NCBI GenBank assembly: GCA_963848955.1
Contig: CAWKFQ010000017.1
Location: 372,001-436,000 of the forward strand
From: DASUPK01 sp963848955
Lineage (GTDB): Bacteria > Actinomycetota > Thermoleophilia > Solirubrobacterales > 70-9
Reading direction: 5' to 3'
DNA: 64,000 bases
Part shown: in pieces, positions 26,909 through 35,203 of the stretch
Position numbering within the stretch: position 1 is the stretch's first letter
Layout: every line of letters begins with the position of its first letter
Made by a program: the position numbers and the translations under genes
Notes under the pieces: model-generated
The model's input: the letters and a program-made list of their open reading frames with translations, nothing else
The model's database searches: none
What the model was told of the DNA's origin: nothing

Positions 26909-27828
26909 ACGCGCACCTCGCCCTCGTACGGGTCGTGAGTCTCGATCTCGCGGTCGAGCACCTGGCGGATCGCGACCTCCTCGGAGGCCAGGGCCACGAT
27001 GTCATCGTCCTCGTAGAGCACCAGCGGCTTGGCGCCGAGCTCGTCCTTGGCGACTCCCAGCGAGTCCTCCGTGACGCAGATGTAGGTGAAGACCCCGTCC
27101 AGGTCCTCGAGGCTCTGATGCATCGCCTCCTCGAGCGTCCGGCCTCTAGTCATCTGCTCGGCGAGGTAGACAGCGATGATCTCCGAGTCGCAGTCGGACT
27201 GGAAGCGGTGGCCGGCCCGGGTCAGGCGCCGCCGCCAGTCGTGGAAGTTGGTGAGCTGGCCGTTGTGGACGACTGCGACGTCCGGGAACGGATAGGCCCA
27301 GTAAGGGTGGGCGTTGGCGATGTCCACGTCCGACTCGGTCGCCATCCGCGCGTGACCGATCGCGTGGGTGCCCGTGAACTCCCCCAGCCGGTACCCGCCC
27401 GAGACCGTCTCGGCGTCGCCGAGGTCCTTGATGATCTCGAGCGAGCGCCCGAGGGAGAGAACCTCGGTGTGGCGCACCCGCTCGACCGCATCGGCGAGCT
27501 GCTTCAGGTCGCCGTCGAAGTCGAAGACGATCGTCATCGTGCGCGGCGCCTCCTTGATCTCCTCGATCCGGGCACCGGCGGCGCGCATGCGCGTCTCGAC
27601 CTCGCCCCGCTGCCGCTGCATCCGACGTTCGAGGTCGGGGTCGTGCTCGGTCGACTCGCTCAACTTCACGTGCATCACGTACGTCCCGCCGTCGCCGCCG
27701 CGGTAGAGCGCGAAGCCGGTCGAGTCCGGCCCCCGATGCTTCATCGCCTGGAGCATCCGGGTCATGTCGCGCCCGACCTGCTCCTGCCCCCCACCGTTCC
27801 GATAGATGATCCCCGCTATCCCGCACAC
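26896..27828 (-). CDS. Class II glutamine amidotransferase subunit of the second amine cluster
   Basis: A 310-residue amidotransferase starting MCGIAGIIYR (Cys2 nucleophile). It continues KHRGPDSTGFALYRG, HAIGHARMATES, NAHPYWAYPFPDVAVVHNGQ and SDCDSEIIAVYLAEQ. It is undisrupted, unlike the first-cluster paralogue, and about equal in length. The expected role is to hydrolyse a gamma-glutamyl amide and channel ammonia or an amine to the FMN subunit. It follows the glutamine-synthetase-like gene by 19 bases. Confidence 0.87.
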   Translation of the reverse strand: MCGIAGIIYRNGGGQEQVGRDMTRMLQAMKHRGPDSTGFALYRGGDGGTYVMHVKLSESTEHDPDLERRMQRQRGEVETRMRAAGARIEEIKEAPRTMTIVFDFDGDLKQLADAVERVRHTEVLSLGRSLEIIKDLGDAETVSGGYRLGEFTGTHAIGHARMATESDVDIANAHPYWAYPFPDVAVVHNGQLTNFHDWRRRLTRAGHRFQSDCDSEIIAVYLAEQMTRGRTLEEAMHQSLEDLDGVFTYICVTEDSLGVAKDELGAKPLVLYEDDDIVALASEEVAIRQVLDREIETHDPYEGEVRVWSR

Positions 27829-27847
27829 GGTCGATCACCCACCGAGC

Positions 27848-29293
27848 TCATGGCATGACGTCCAGGTACTGCTCACGCTCCCAGTCGGTCACAGCTGCCA
27901 GGTAGCGCTCCCACTCGTCACGCTTGTAGTGCATGAAGACATCGTAGAGACGGCCGGGCATCGCCCCGCGGACCACGTCATCGGCCTCGAGCGCGTCCAG
28001 CGCTTCGCCCAGGTGGTCCGGCACCCGCTCGAACTCCGCGCCCTCGGCGAGCAGGTCGTAGGTGTTCCGCTGCTGGGGGGGACCGGGATCGAGCTCCCGG
28101 CGAACCCCGTCCAGGCCGGCGGTGAGCAGCCCGGCCTGGGTCAGGTACGGGTTGCAGGAGGAGTCCACTCCGCGAAACTCGAAGCGGCCGCCGCTGGCGA
28201 CCCGCACCGTGCAGGTGCGGTTCTGCCAGCCGTAGTTCTTGTAGACGGGCGCCCAGAAGCCGAAGTCCCACATCCGCTTGTAGGAGTTGACCGTCGGCGA
28301 GCCGATACAGACCAGCGCCCGGAAGTGGTCCAGGATCCCGCCCATGAACCGCTGACCCACCTCTGAGAGCTGCGCCGGCCCGTCCGGGTCGTGAAAGACG
28401 TTGTTGCCTTCCCCATCGAGCAGAGTGAAGTGATGGTGGTGCCCGTTCGCGGACACCCCGGTGAACGGTTTCGGCATGAACGATGCGTGGAGGCCGTGCT
28501 TGCGCCCGACGGCGCTGCAGATCTGGCGGTAGGTGCTGATGTTGTCCGCCGTCCGCAGCGCACGATCGAAGCGGAAGTTGAGCTCCAGCTGGCCGGGGGC
28601 GTCCTCGTGGTCCCCGTAGCTCATGTCGAGGCCCATCGCCTTGCCGTAGGCGACCACGTCGAGGATCACCGGCTGCAGCTGCTCGAACTGGTTGATGTGG
28701 TAGCACCAGGGCTTGGTGACGCCCTCGGGCTCCTCGCCGGGCTCGGGGATCTTCAACCACATCATCTCGGGCTCGATCCCGCACAGGAACGAGTAGCCGA
28801 GCTCCTCCTCGACCTCGTGGGCGACCCGCTTCAGGTTCTGCCGCGGGTCCGCGTCGAGCAGCTCCCCCGTCTCGGTGTCGTAGCAGTCGCAGTAGACCCG
28901 AGCCACCCGAGGGTCCCAGGGCAGGGCCTCGAAGGTGTCGAGGTCGGCCATCGCGGCCAGCTCCGACTCCTCCGGCCCGAAGCCGATGTAGTTGCCCTGG
29001 CGATCGGTGAACAGGTCCGCCGTCGCTCCGTAGACCAGCTGGTAGCCGCGGGCAGCGACCTTCGGGAACCAGCTCGCCACCACGCCCTTGCCGTTGATGT
29101 GACCGCTGATCGAGATCTGCTGGAAGAAGACGTACTCGATCCCCTCGCTCTCGATCCGCTTCTCGATCTCGGCGATCTTCTCCGCTCGGCCGGGCGCGTC
29201 GCGCGCCTCCTCCAGGGTCGGCGGGGCGGGCTCGATCTTCGGCGAGGAGAGTGCGGCCTCGACCTCGCTGGGCACCTCGTTCTGCGACGCCAT
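27848..29293 (-). CDS. Divergent glutamine-synthetase-family ligase of the second amine cluster
   Basis: A 481-residue GlnT/GmaS relative with a 30-residue low-complexity N-terminal extension (SSPKIEPAPPTLEEARDAPG). It keeps the metal and nucleotide blocks GIEPEMMWL, YGDHEDAPGQLELNFRFD, ASFMPKPFTGVSANGHHHHF, SYKRMWDFGFWAPVY, NRTCTVRV and GVDSSCNPYLTQ. Substitutions at normally fixed sites (SANGHHHHF against TGNGCHMHM in the first cluster) suggest another amine substrate. It leads the leftward operon. An amide ligase for a larger or secondary amine is my inference. Confidence 0.78.
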   Translation of the reverse strand: MASQNEVPSEVEAALSSPKIEPAPPTLEEARDAPGRAEKIAEIEKRIESEGIEYVFFQQISISGHINGKGVVASWFPKVAARGYQLVYGATADLFTDRQGNYIGFGPEESELAAMADLDTFEALPWDPRVARVYCDCYDTETGELLDADPRQNLKRVAHEVEEELGYSFLCGIEPEMMWLKIPEPGEEPEGVTKPWCYHINQFEQLQPVILDVVAYGKAMGLDMSYGDHEDAPGQLELNFRFDRALRTADNISTYRQICSAVGRKHGLHASFMPKPFTGVSANGHHHHFTLLDGEGNNVFHDPDGPAQLSEVGQRFMGGILDHFRALVCIGSPTVNSYKRMWDFGFWAPVYKNYGWQNRTCTVRVASGGRFEFRGVDSSCNPYLTQAGLLTAGLDGVRRELDPGPPQQRNTYDLLAEGAEFERVPDHLGEALDALEADDVVRGAMPGRLYDVFMHYKRDEWERYLAAVTDWEREQYLDVMP

Positions 29294-29507
29294 GTGGGCT
29301 CCTTGGGGCGCGGACGTCCTGTCGCGCTCACTCTATCCGACGATTGAACAAAAAGGTACATTCGCCCGCGCCAGCCGTGACGTTCACCTAATGATCTGGC
29401 CCGACTAAAAGGGTTTGCTCTATATGTCCGCTGGGCACTTTGCTTGATCCGGCGGGGCTGAGCCGCTTGACTGCGACGACCATCGGCCCGCCGAACGAGG
29501 GAGAGAG
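29294..29507. promoter_or_regulatory. Divergent control region, second amine cluster / malyl-CoA-lyase-like gene
   Basis: About 214 bases between two divergent starts. It is notably AT-richer than its surroundings (TTGAACAAAAAGGTACATT near 29343, AAAAGGGTTTGCTCTATATG near 29407). TTTGCT and TATATG could belong to the rightward promoter, and GGGAGAGAG just before 29508 is a good ribosome site. I see no convincing palindrome. Confidence 0.4.
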
Positions 29508-30527
29508 ATGACGATCCCAGTGCGGTTGCATCGCAGCGAGCTCTGCGTCCCCGGAACCAACATGCGGATGCTCGAGAAGGCGCCTGGACTGGGCGCCGAC
29601 GTGGTCATGCTCGATCTGGAGGACGCCGTGGCCCCGGACGACAAGCCCGGCGCGCGGGAGAACGTGATCGCGGCGCTCCGTGAGCTCGACTGGGGCGGTT
29701 GCTGCGTGAGCGTCCGCATCAACGGGCTGGACACGCACTACTGCTATCGCGACATAGTCGACGTCGTCGAGCAGAGCGGACGGTTCCTCGACACGGTCCT
29801 GGTCCCGAAGGTCGCGTCGGCGGGGGACATCCACCTCGTCGCGACCCTGCTCGACCAGATCGAGGAGGCCGTCGGGATCGAGAAGCCGATCGGGATCACG
29901 GCGCTGATCGAGACCGCGCCCGGAATGGTGAACCTCGATGAGATCGCTGCCAGCTGCCCCGAGCGGCTGGAGGCGCTGATCTTCGGCGTCGCGGACTATG
30001 CGGCCTCGATCCAGAGCCACACCGCCTCGATCGGCGGCTCGGATGCCGGCTACGCCGTGCTCACCGACCCGAACGGCGATGCCGAGGTGGACCGGGATCT
30101 CCACTGGGGCGACCAATGGCACTACCCCCTGGCCCGGATCGCGGTCACCTGCCGCGCCCACGGGCTGCGGCCGATCGACGGCCCGTTCGGGGACTTCGGC
30201 GACGCGGACGGCTACACGGTCGCGGCGCGGCGTGCCTCGATCCTCGGCTTCGAGGGCAAGTGGTGCATCCACCCGAGCCAGATCGAGCTCGCCAACGAGG
30301 TCTTCTCCCCCAACCAGCGCCTGGTCTCCCGGACCCGGCGGATCATGGCGGCGATGGAGGAGGCCGCCCGTGCGGGCAAGGGCGCGGTCTCCCTCGACGG
30401 CCGGCTGATCGACGCGGCCTCGCTGCGGATGGCGGAGCACCTGCTCACCAAGATCGATCTGATCGAGGAGCGCGAGAACGGCTCTCGGCCGGCGGTCGGC
30501 GTGGCTGAGCACGCCGCAGCGGGCTGA
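29508..30527 (+). CDS. HpcH/HpaI (CitE-like) lyase, putative malyl-CoA or beta-methylmalyl-CoA lyase
   Basis: A 339-residue TIM-barrel CoA-ester lyase. Motifs are RSELCVPGTNMRMLEKA, VVMLDLEDAVAPDDKPGAR (Mg2+ ligands), VSVRING, VPKVASAGDI, TALIETAPGMVNLDEIAA (metal Glu), FGVADYAASI and GKWCIHPSQIELAN. The length and the ASILGFEGKWCIHPSQ block fit malyl-CoA lyases of the serine or ethylmalonyl-CoA pathways, which cleave malyl-CoA to acetyl-CoA and glyoxylate. Citryl-CoA lyase is possible, but no other citrate-lyase genes are present. The aminotransferase at 32573 could use the glyoxylate. Confidence 0.8.
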   Translation: MTIPVRLHRSELCVPGTNMRMLEKAPGLGADVVMLDLEDAVAPDDKPGARENVIAALRELDWGGCCVSVRINGLDTHYCYRDIVDVVEQSGRFLDTVLVPKVASAGDIHLVATLLDQIEEAVGIEKPIGITALIETAPGMVNLDEIAASCPERLEALIFGVADYAASIQSHTASIGGSDAGYAVLTDPNGDAEVDRDLHWGDQWHYPLARIAVTCRAHGLRPIDGPFGDFGDADGYTVAARRASILGFEGKWCIHPSQIELANEVFSPNQRLVSRTRRIMAAMEEAARAGKGAVSLDGRLIDAASLRMAEHLLTKIDLIEERENGSRPAVGVAEHAAAG

Positions 30528-30574
30528 CGGCAGCCGCTCAGCGGCCCGCACGCGCATCTGACATCCTTCCGCGG

Positions 30575-31534
30575 ATGACTCGTCCGGTCGTCCTCGGGGT
30601 TGTCGGGGACTCCGCCGCCGGGAAGACCACCCTCACCCGCGGCGTCGTCCGGGTCCTCGGCGGGCGCGAACACGTCTCGTACATCAGCGGCGACGACTAC
30701 CACCGCTACGGGCGCGAGCAGCGAAACGAGCTCGGCATCACGCCGCTGAACCCGGCCGCCAACCACCTCGACATTCTCGGCCAGCACCTGGTGCACATCC
30801 GTGACCGGGAGCCGGTCCTGAAGCCCACCTACGACCACCGCAGCGGGAGGCTTGGGCCGCCGGAGTACGTGCGCCCGCACCGCTTCGTAGTGGTCGAGGG
30901 ACTGCTCAACTTCAGCTCGGAGGAGCTCTGCGCCGCCCACGACATCCGGGTCTTCCTGGCGCCGCCCGAGGAGCTGCGCCGGACGTGGAAGCTGACCCGC
31001 GACTGCACCCGGAGGGGCTACACGACCCACGAGGTCATCGCCGAACTGGATCGCCGGGAGGAGGACGTCGAGCGCTACATCCGGCCTCAGCGGCGCCCCG
31101 CGGACATCATCGTCTCGTTCGCGCCCACCACCAGCGGCAACCCCGAGCTGCTCGATGCCGACCTGATCCTGCGCGACACGCTCAGGCACCCCGACCTCTC
31201 GCCCTTCCTGCTGCCCGACGGGGACGGCCCGACGCTGGCCCGGCGCGAGCACGAGTCGCTCCTCCGGATCCCCGGCGAGACTGACCCGGACCTCGCCGCC
31301 CGGCTCGAGGACGCGGTCTGGAGCCGGATGCAGTACGCGAGCCACCTGCGCGCCCAGCGGCTCGGAGAGTTCACGATCGGCACGGAGCTGCACCGCTCCC
31401 AGTCGCTGGCGCTGGTCCAGACCCTGCTGCTCTACCAGCTGGTCTCGACTCGGGCCGAGATCGGGGCCGGCGTCGATCCGCACCGTGGGCATCCGCCGAA
31501 CGTGACCGGCGCCGACTCGGCGCTTCACGCCTAG
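30575..31534 (+). CDS. prk: Phosphoribulokinase
   Basis: Phosphorylates ribulose 5-phosphate to ribulose 1,5-bisphosphate. The 319-residue protein has a P-loop GVVGDSAAGKTTL, the ISGDDYHRYGREQRNELG block, LNPAANHLDILGQHL, PTYDHRSGRLGPPEYV and FVVVEGLLNF, all as in phosphoribulokinases rather than uridine kinases. No RuBisCO gene is in the window. Spacing of 48 bases from the lyase suggests possible cotranscription. A CbbR-like regulator lies immediately downstream on the other strand. Confidence 0.85.
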   Translation: MTRPVVLGVVGDSAAGKTTLTRGVVRVLGGREHVSYISGDDYHRYGREQRNELGITPLNPAANHLDILGQHLVHIRDREPVLKPTYDHRSGRLGPPEYVRPHRFVVVEGLLNFSSEELCAAHDIRVFLAPPEELRRTWKLTRDCTRRGYTTHEVIAELDRREEDVERYIRPQRRPADIIVSFAPTTSGNPELLDADLILRDTLRHPDLSPFLLPDGDGPTLARREHESLLRIPGETDPDLAARLEDAVWSRMQYASHLRAQRLGEFTIGTELHRSQSLALVQTLLLYQLVSTRAEIGAGVDPHRGHPPNVTGADSALHA

Positions 31535-31544
31535 CCCGGGTGTC

Positions 31545-32510
31545 CTAGCGTCGCCGGCGGGTGCGCTTCACCTCGTCGCCGTGCGAGCGGGCGAGTGCCT
31601 CGGCCGCGGCGGGTGAGCGGACGAACTCGGTGAAGGCCTTCGCCGCCTCGGAGCCGGGGCCGATGGTGGATCGGACCACGTACCAGGAGCGCTTCGGCAG
31701 GCCGCCGCGCGGGCGAATCGTCTTCAGCAGGCCGACCTCGAGCTCCAGGGCGACGGACTCGCGGGACTGCAACGCGATGCCGAGCCCGATCTGCGCGGCG
31801 CTCTTGATTGCACCGTTCGACCCCAGGGTGAGGATCGGCGGTTCGATCTGATTGGAGTTGAGGTACGTCTCGCAGAGCCGGCGCGTGCCGGATCCCTGCT
31901 CCCGCATCAACCAGGGCCTGCCCGCGAGCTCGTCCACCGCGACCCAGGCCCGCTTTGCCAGCGGGTCCTCGGGCGAGGTGATCAGCACGAACTCGTTGTC
32001 GAGGAAGACCTCGCCCTGGAACCCGCGCCCGGAGGGGGCCTGGCCCGAGATCGCGACGTCCGCCTCGTGCGCCTCGAGGCGCCCGAAGACCTCCTCGCGG
32101 TTCCCGACGTGGACGGTCACCTCGATCGTGGGCTCGCGCTCCTGGAAGGCATGCAGGAGCGGGGGCAGCAGGTACTCGCCCGCGGTGGTCACGGCGGTCA
32201 CCCGCAGCGGGGCCGTCTCGCCCTTGGCGACCTCTCCCGCCACCTCCGAGCCCTCCTTGAGCAGGGCCAGGACGTCGGCGGCGTAGCGGGCGTAGGCCTC
32301 GCCGGCGGCGGTCGGCCTGATGCTCCGGCCGGCGCGCTCGGTGAGGTCCACTCCGAGCTCGCGCTCCAGGGCGGCAACCGCGGCGGAGACCGAGGGCTGG
32401 GTCACAACGAGCTCCTCGGCGGCGCCGGTCACCGACCCGTGGCGAAATACCGCAAGGAACGCCGAGAGCTGGGTCACCGTGACGGCCACGCGAAGCAACA
32501 TATAGGGCAT
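31545..32510 (-). CDS. LysR-family regulator, CbbR-like
   Basis: A regulator of about 315 residues. The N-terminal helix-turn-helix (FLAVFRHGSVTGAAEELVVT, QPSVSAAVAALERELG) is followed by the LysR effector domain (LRVTAVTTAGEYLLPPLLHA, QGSGTRRLCETYLNS). The latter resembles CbbR proteins controlling Calvin-cycle genes. It lies between phosphoribulokinase and the aminotransferase and is divergent from the latter. The ATG at 32510 lies inside a palindrome, so the real start may be the GTG a few codons further in (VTVTQLSAFLAVF). Confidence 0.83.
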   Translation of the reverse strand: MPYMLLRVAVTVTQLSAFLAVFRHGSVTGAAEELVVTQPSVSAAVAALERELGVDLTERAGRSIRPTAAGEAYARYAADVLALLKEGSEVAGEVAKGETAPLRVTAVTTAGEYLLPPLLHAFQEREPTIEVTVHVGNREEVFGRLEAHEADVAISGQAPSGRGFQGEVFLDNEFVLITSPEDPLAKRAWVAVDELAGRPWLMREQGSGTRRLCETYLNSNQIEPPILTLGSNGAIKSAAQIGLGIALQSRESVALELEVGLLKTIRPRGGLPKRSWYVVRSTIGPGSEAAKAFTEFVRSPAAAEALARSHGDEVKRTRRRR

Positions 32511-32517
32511 TACCTAT
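32502..32517. promoter_or_regulatory. Candidate LysR-type operator
   Basis: A perfect inverted repeat ATAGG-N6-CCTAT lies between the LysR gene and the divergent aminotransferase gene. It fits the T-N11-A type target of LysR regulators, which usually sits between regulator and target. AT-rich TTTTCTTAGTTTGTACT directly after it could be the aminotransferase promoter. Confidence 0.45.
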
Positions 32518-32572
32518 TGATTGGTGTGTTTTCTTAGTTTGTACTCGGCACAACTCGTGAGACGCTTGGCGG

Positions 32573-33712
32573 GTGAGGAGCGAGCTGCCCCCAATCTCCC
32601 CGTCAGAGAGGCTGCTCTGCGGTCCCGGGCCGAGCAACGTCGACCCCGCCGCCCTCGAGGCGATGCAGAAGCCCATGCTCGGGCACCTGGACCCAGAGCT
32701 GCACGAGATCCTGCTCGACGTCGTCGACATGCTCCGCCGCGTCTACCGGGCCCAGGGCGGGCTGGTGCTGCCGTTGCAGGCGACCGGGACATCGGGGATG
32801 GAGGCCGGCCTCGCCAACCTGGTCGAGCCGGGCGAGACGGTGATCGTCGGATCCAGCGGCTACTTCGGCACGCGGATCGCCGAGATCGCCCGGCGCTGCG
32901 GCGCCGAGGTGGTCGAGGTCAGCGCGGACTGGGGCGAGCACGTCCCGAACGAGCGCCTGCTCGCGGCCCTGGACGACCACCCCGACACCCGCCTGCTGGC
33001 CATCGTCCACGGGGAGACCTCGACCGGCTGCGAGCATTCGCTGGAGGCACTCGGCGCGGCGATGCGCGGGCGCGACACCCTGCTGATGGCGGACTGCGTG
33101 ACCACCCTGGGTGGTGTCGAGGTGGACTTCGACGGCTGGGGGATCGACTACGCCTACTCCTGCACCCAGAAGTGCCTCGGCGCGCCGCCGGGGATGTCCC
33201 CGGTGGCGGTGTCGGATCGAGCGCTGGAGCGCATCCGCACCAGGCGGGCGCCGGTCCCGTTCTCGATGGACCTGCTGCTTCTGCAGGACTACTGGGTGGA
33301 GCGCCCCGCGACCTACCACCACACGGCACCCATCCTCCACATCTATGCGCTCCACGAGGTGCTCCGGCACACCCTCGACGAGGGTCTCGAGCGGCGCTGG
33401 GCCCGGCACACCGAGGCAGGGACCTACTTTCAGCAGCTGACCTCCTGCGCGGGCTTCGAGCTCCTGGCGGAACCGGCGCACCAGCTCGCGCCCCTGACCG
33501 CGGTCCGGGTGCCCGACGGAGTGGATGGGAAGGCCGTGCAGCGACAGCTGCTCGCCGAGGGCATCGAGGTGGGCGGCGGCCTCGGCCCGGACGCTCCCGC
33601 GATCTGGCGGGTCGGCCTGATGGGCCCCAATGCCCGCACCGAGACGGCGGACCGAGTCTTCGAGTCGCTCGCGGCGGCGGTTGACAGCCAGGCCGTCGCG
33701 GTCGCCGTCTAG
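32573..33712 (+). CDS. Class V aminotransferase, putative serine-glyoxylate (or alanine-glyoxylate) aminotransferase
   Basis: A 379-residue PLP enzyme. LCGPGPSNVDPAALEAM, LQATGTSGMEAGLANL, HGETSTGCEHSLEALG and ADCVTTLGGVEVDFDGWGID lead to the PLP lysine in YSCTQKCLGAPPGMSPVAVS. The C-terminus has GVDGKAVQRQLLAEGIEVGG. In the serine cycle it converts glyoxylate and serine to glycine and hydroxypyruvate. Neighbouring lyase and kinase genes support a role in C1 or C2 carbon handling. The start is GTG at 32573. A substrate choice between serine, alanine and others cannot be made by eye. Confidence 0.82.
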   Translation: MRSELPPISPSERLLCGPGPSNVDPAALEAMQKPMLGHLDPELHEILLDVVDMLRRVYRAQGGLVLPLQATGTSGMEAGLANLVEPGETVIVGSSGYFGTRIAEIARRCGAEVVEVSADWGEHVPNERLLAALDDHPDTRLLAIVHGETSTGCEHSLEALGAAMRGRDTLLMADCVTTLGGVEVDFDGWGIDYAYSCTQKCLGAPPGMSPVAVSDRALERIRTRRAPVPFSMDLLLLQDYWVERPATYHHTAPILHIYALHEVLRHTLDEGLERRWARHTEAGTYFQQLTSCAGFELLAEPAHQLAPLTAVRVPDGVDGKAVQRQLLAEGIEVGGGLGPDAPAIWRVGLMGPNARTETADRVFESLAAAVDSQAVAVAV

Positions 33713-33754
33713 CGAACCGGTCCGGCCCGCGTCGCGCGTAAAATCCGCGGTCCG

Positions 33755-34018
33755 ATGACCTACGTCATCACCGAGCCCTGCATCGACGTCAAGGACCTGA
33801 CCTGCGTCGAGGTCTGCCCGGTGGACTGCATCCACCCCACCGAAGAGGAGCCGGACTTCGACGATCACCGGCAGCTCTACATCGACCCGGCCGAGTGCAT
33901 CGACTGCGACGCCTGCGTCGAGGTCTGCCCCGTGGACGCCATCTTCCCGGAGGACCAGGTGCCACCCGGGCAGGAGAAGTTCACCGAGATCAACGTCCAG
34001 TACTACACCCAGAAGTAA
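33755..34018 (+). CDS. Ferredoxin, 7Fe/8Fe type
   Basis: An 87-residue iron-sulphur protein beginning MTYVITEPCIDVKDLTCVEV. Cysteines in CIDVKDLTCVEVCPVDC and CIDCDACVEVCPVDA form two cluster motifs. The spacing of the first set suits a [3Fe-4S] or [4Fe-4S] cluster and the second a standard [4Fe-4S]. It is an electron carrier and could serve the FMN synthase with iron-sulphur cysteines, but this is speculation. Confidence 0.9.
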   Translation: MTYVITEPCIDVKDLTCVEVCPVDCIHPTEEEPDFDDHRQLYIDPAECIDCDACVEVCPVDAIFPEDQVPPGQEKFTEINVQYYTQK

Positions 34019-34042
34019 CCGGGGCGGCCATCGGCTGAGCGC

Positions 34043-35017
34043 CTAGCCGGCCTGCACACCGACCACGAAGTCGATCTCCGGATCGAGGATCTGCTCGATC
34101 AGCTCGTCGTCGGGGGTGATCCCCATCTCGCGGCAGCGGTTGCGGTAGTGCCGGACCTTCTGCTGCTGGTACTTGTCGAGGTCGAGGCCCGGCACGGCCT
34201 TCTGGTACTCGACCAGGCCGACCAGGTTGCCGCGGTACTCGTCGAAGACCTCGTGCACGAGGGCCTCGTAGGAGGGGTTCTTCTCGATCAGCGCGCGGCA
34301 GGCCTGGGTGCCGAAGGTGATGTGCCTGCCCTCGTCCCGCAGGATCAGCCTGAAGCCCTCCTTGAGCCCGGGGAAGGCGCCCCAGAGATCAGTGGTGTCG
34401 ATGACGATCTCGTAGGAGGGCATGGTCAGCACTCCCTCGACGAAGGCGTTGTATGCCGCCGAGAAGCGCACGAAGGCCTCCTCGATCTCCTCCTGATCGC
34501 CGTCCATCGCGGCCTGCAGGAGCTCGCGCCCGTACCGGGGCAGGGCCTCGTGCAGGACGTCGCGGACCTCGAACCGGCCGCTCGGATCGACGGTCTCGCC
34601 GCGGACGAGGAAGTGGCGCGCCACCTCCTCAGGCTCGAGCACTCCGACGACCTCGTCGTGCCAGCGCATGAAGAACTCGGCGTGCTTCGCCTCCTCCATC
34701 AGGAAGGTCGACAGGTACGTGACCCAGTCGAAGCGGCCCAGCGCGTGGGAGGCGGCGATCATCGGCACGAGCTCGTCGGTCACCGCCTGCTCGCCTGCGA
34801 GGAACCGGATCGTCACCCCGAGGAGCCCCTCGCGCTGCTGCTCTGAGATCCGCTCCCAGTCGGCGGCGTCCTGCGTGAAGTCGAGGTCATCGACGTCCCA
34901 GATCTTCTTGATCGCGAACTTGTACTTCCGGTACGTCGGCCCCTTGACCATCGCCCGGGTGAAGTGGAAGCGACGGACGATGTCGGGGTCGAGATGCGAG
35001 CCGTTCCCATCGGCCAT
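34043..35017 (-). CDS. R2-like ligand-binding oxidase (R2lox), ribonucleotide-reductase small-subunit family
   Basis: A 324-residue ferritin-fold protein. Metal ligands are visible in AGEQAVTDELVPM (Glu), MEEAKHAEFFMRW (Glu and His), NAFVEGVLTMPSYE and LRDEGRHITFG (Glu and His). The VEG and SYE region resembles R2lox, which carries a Mn/Fe centre and a long-chain ligand, more than a true NrdB. No large ribonucleotide-reductase subunit is nearby. R2lox proteins are suspected oxidases of lipids. The natural substrate is unknown. Confidence 0.8.
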   Translation of the reverse strand: MADGNGSHLDPDIVRRFHFTRAMVKGPTYRKYKFAIKKIWDVDDLDFTQDAADWERISEQQREGLLGVTIRFLAGEQAVTDELVPMIAASHALGRFDWVTYLSTFLMEEAKHAEFFMRWHDEVVGVLEPEEVARHFLVRGETVDPSGRFEVRDVLHEALPRYGRELLQAAMDGDQEEIEEAFVRFSAAYNAFVEGVLTMPSYEIVIDTTDLWGAFPGLKEGFRLILRDEGRHITFGTQACRALIEKNPSYEALVHEVFDEYRGNLVGLVEYQKAVPGLDLDKYQQQKVRHYRNRCREMGITPDDELIEQILDPEIDFVVGVQAG

Positions 35018-35201
35018 CAGCGTTCTCCTCCTTGCCCTCGTCGACCACAGTCGACATGTCGATGATCACGTCCTCGAGCTCGAAGCTGCCGTGCCGATCG
35101 GCCATGTGCCGCTGGACGGCCTCGACCAGCGCCTTCTCGTCCGCCGCGACGATGGTCGCCCCGCAGCCGGCCTCCAGGCATTCGTACTGGCGGGCCACCA
35201 C
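35018..35201 (-). CDS. DUF1059-like small protein (3' end uncertain)
   Basis: A protein of about 60 residues reading VARQYECLEAGCGATIVAAD with an HMADRHGSFELEDVIIDMS tail. The Cys-x4-Cys near the N-terminus and the HM-x2-RH-type end match small DUF1059 proteins. Its frame runs on into the R2lox gene, but a TGA in the next frame overlaps the R2lox ATG (TGATG), so a one-base error near the end is likely. It sits two bases after the amidotransferase stop. Confidence 0.55.
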
Positions 35202-35203
35202 GC

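Noticed and set aside
30575..31534. Uridine kinase instead of phosphoribulokinase
   Set aside because: The long C-terminal half and the ISGDDYHRYGR, PAANHLDILGQHL and PTYDHRSG blocks fit phosphoribulokinase. Uridine kinases are about 210 residues.
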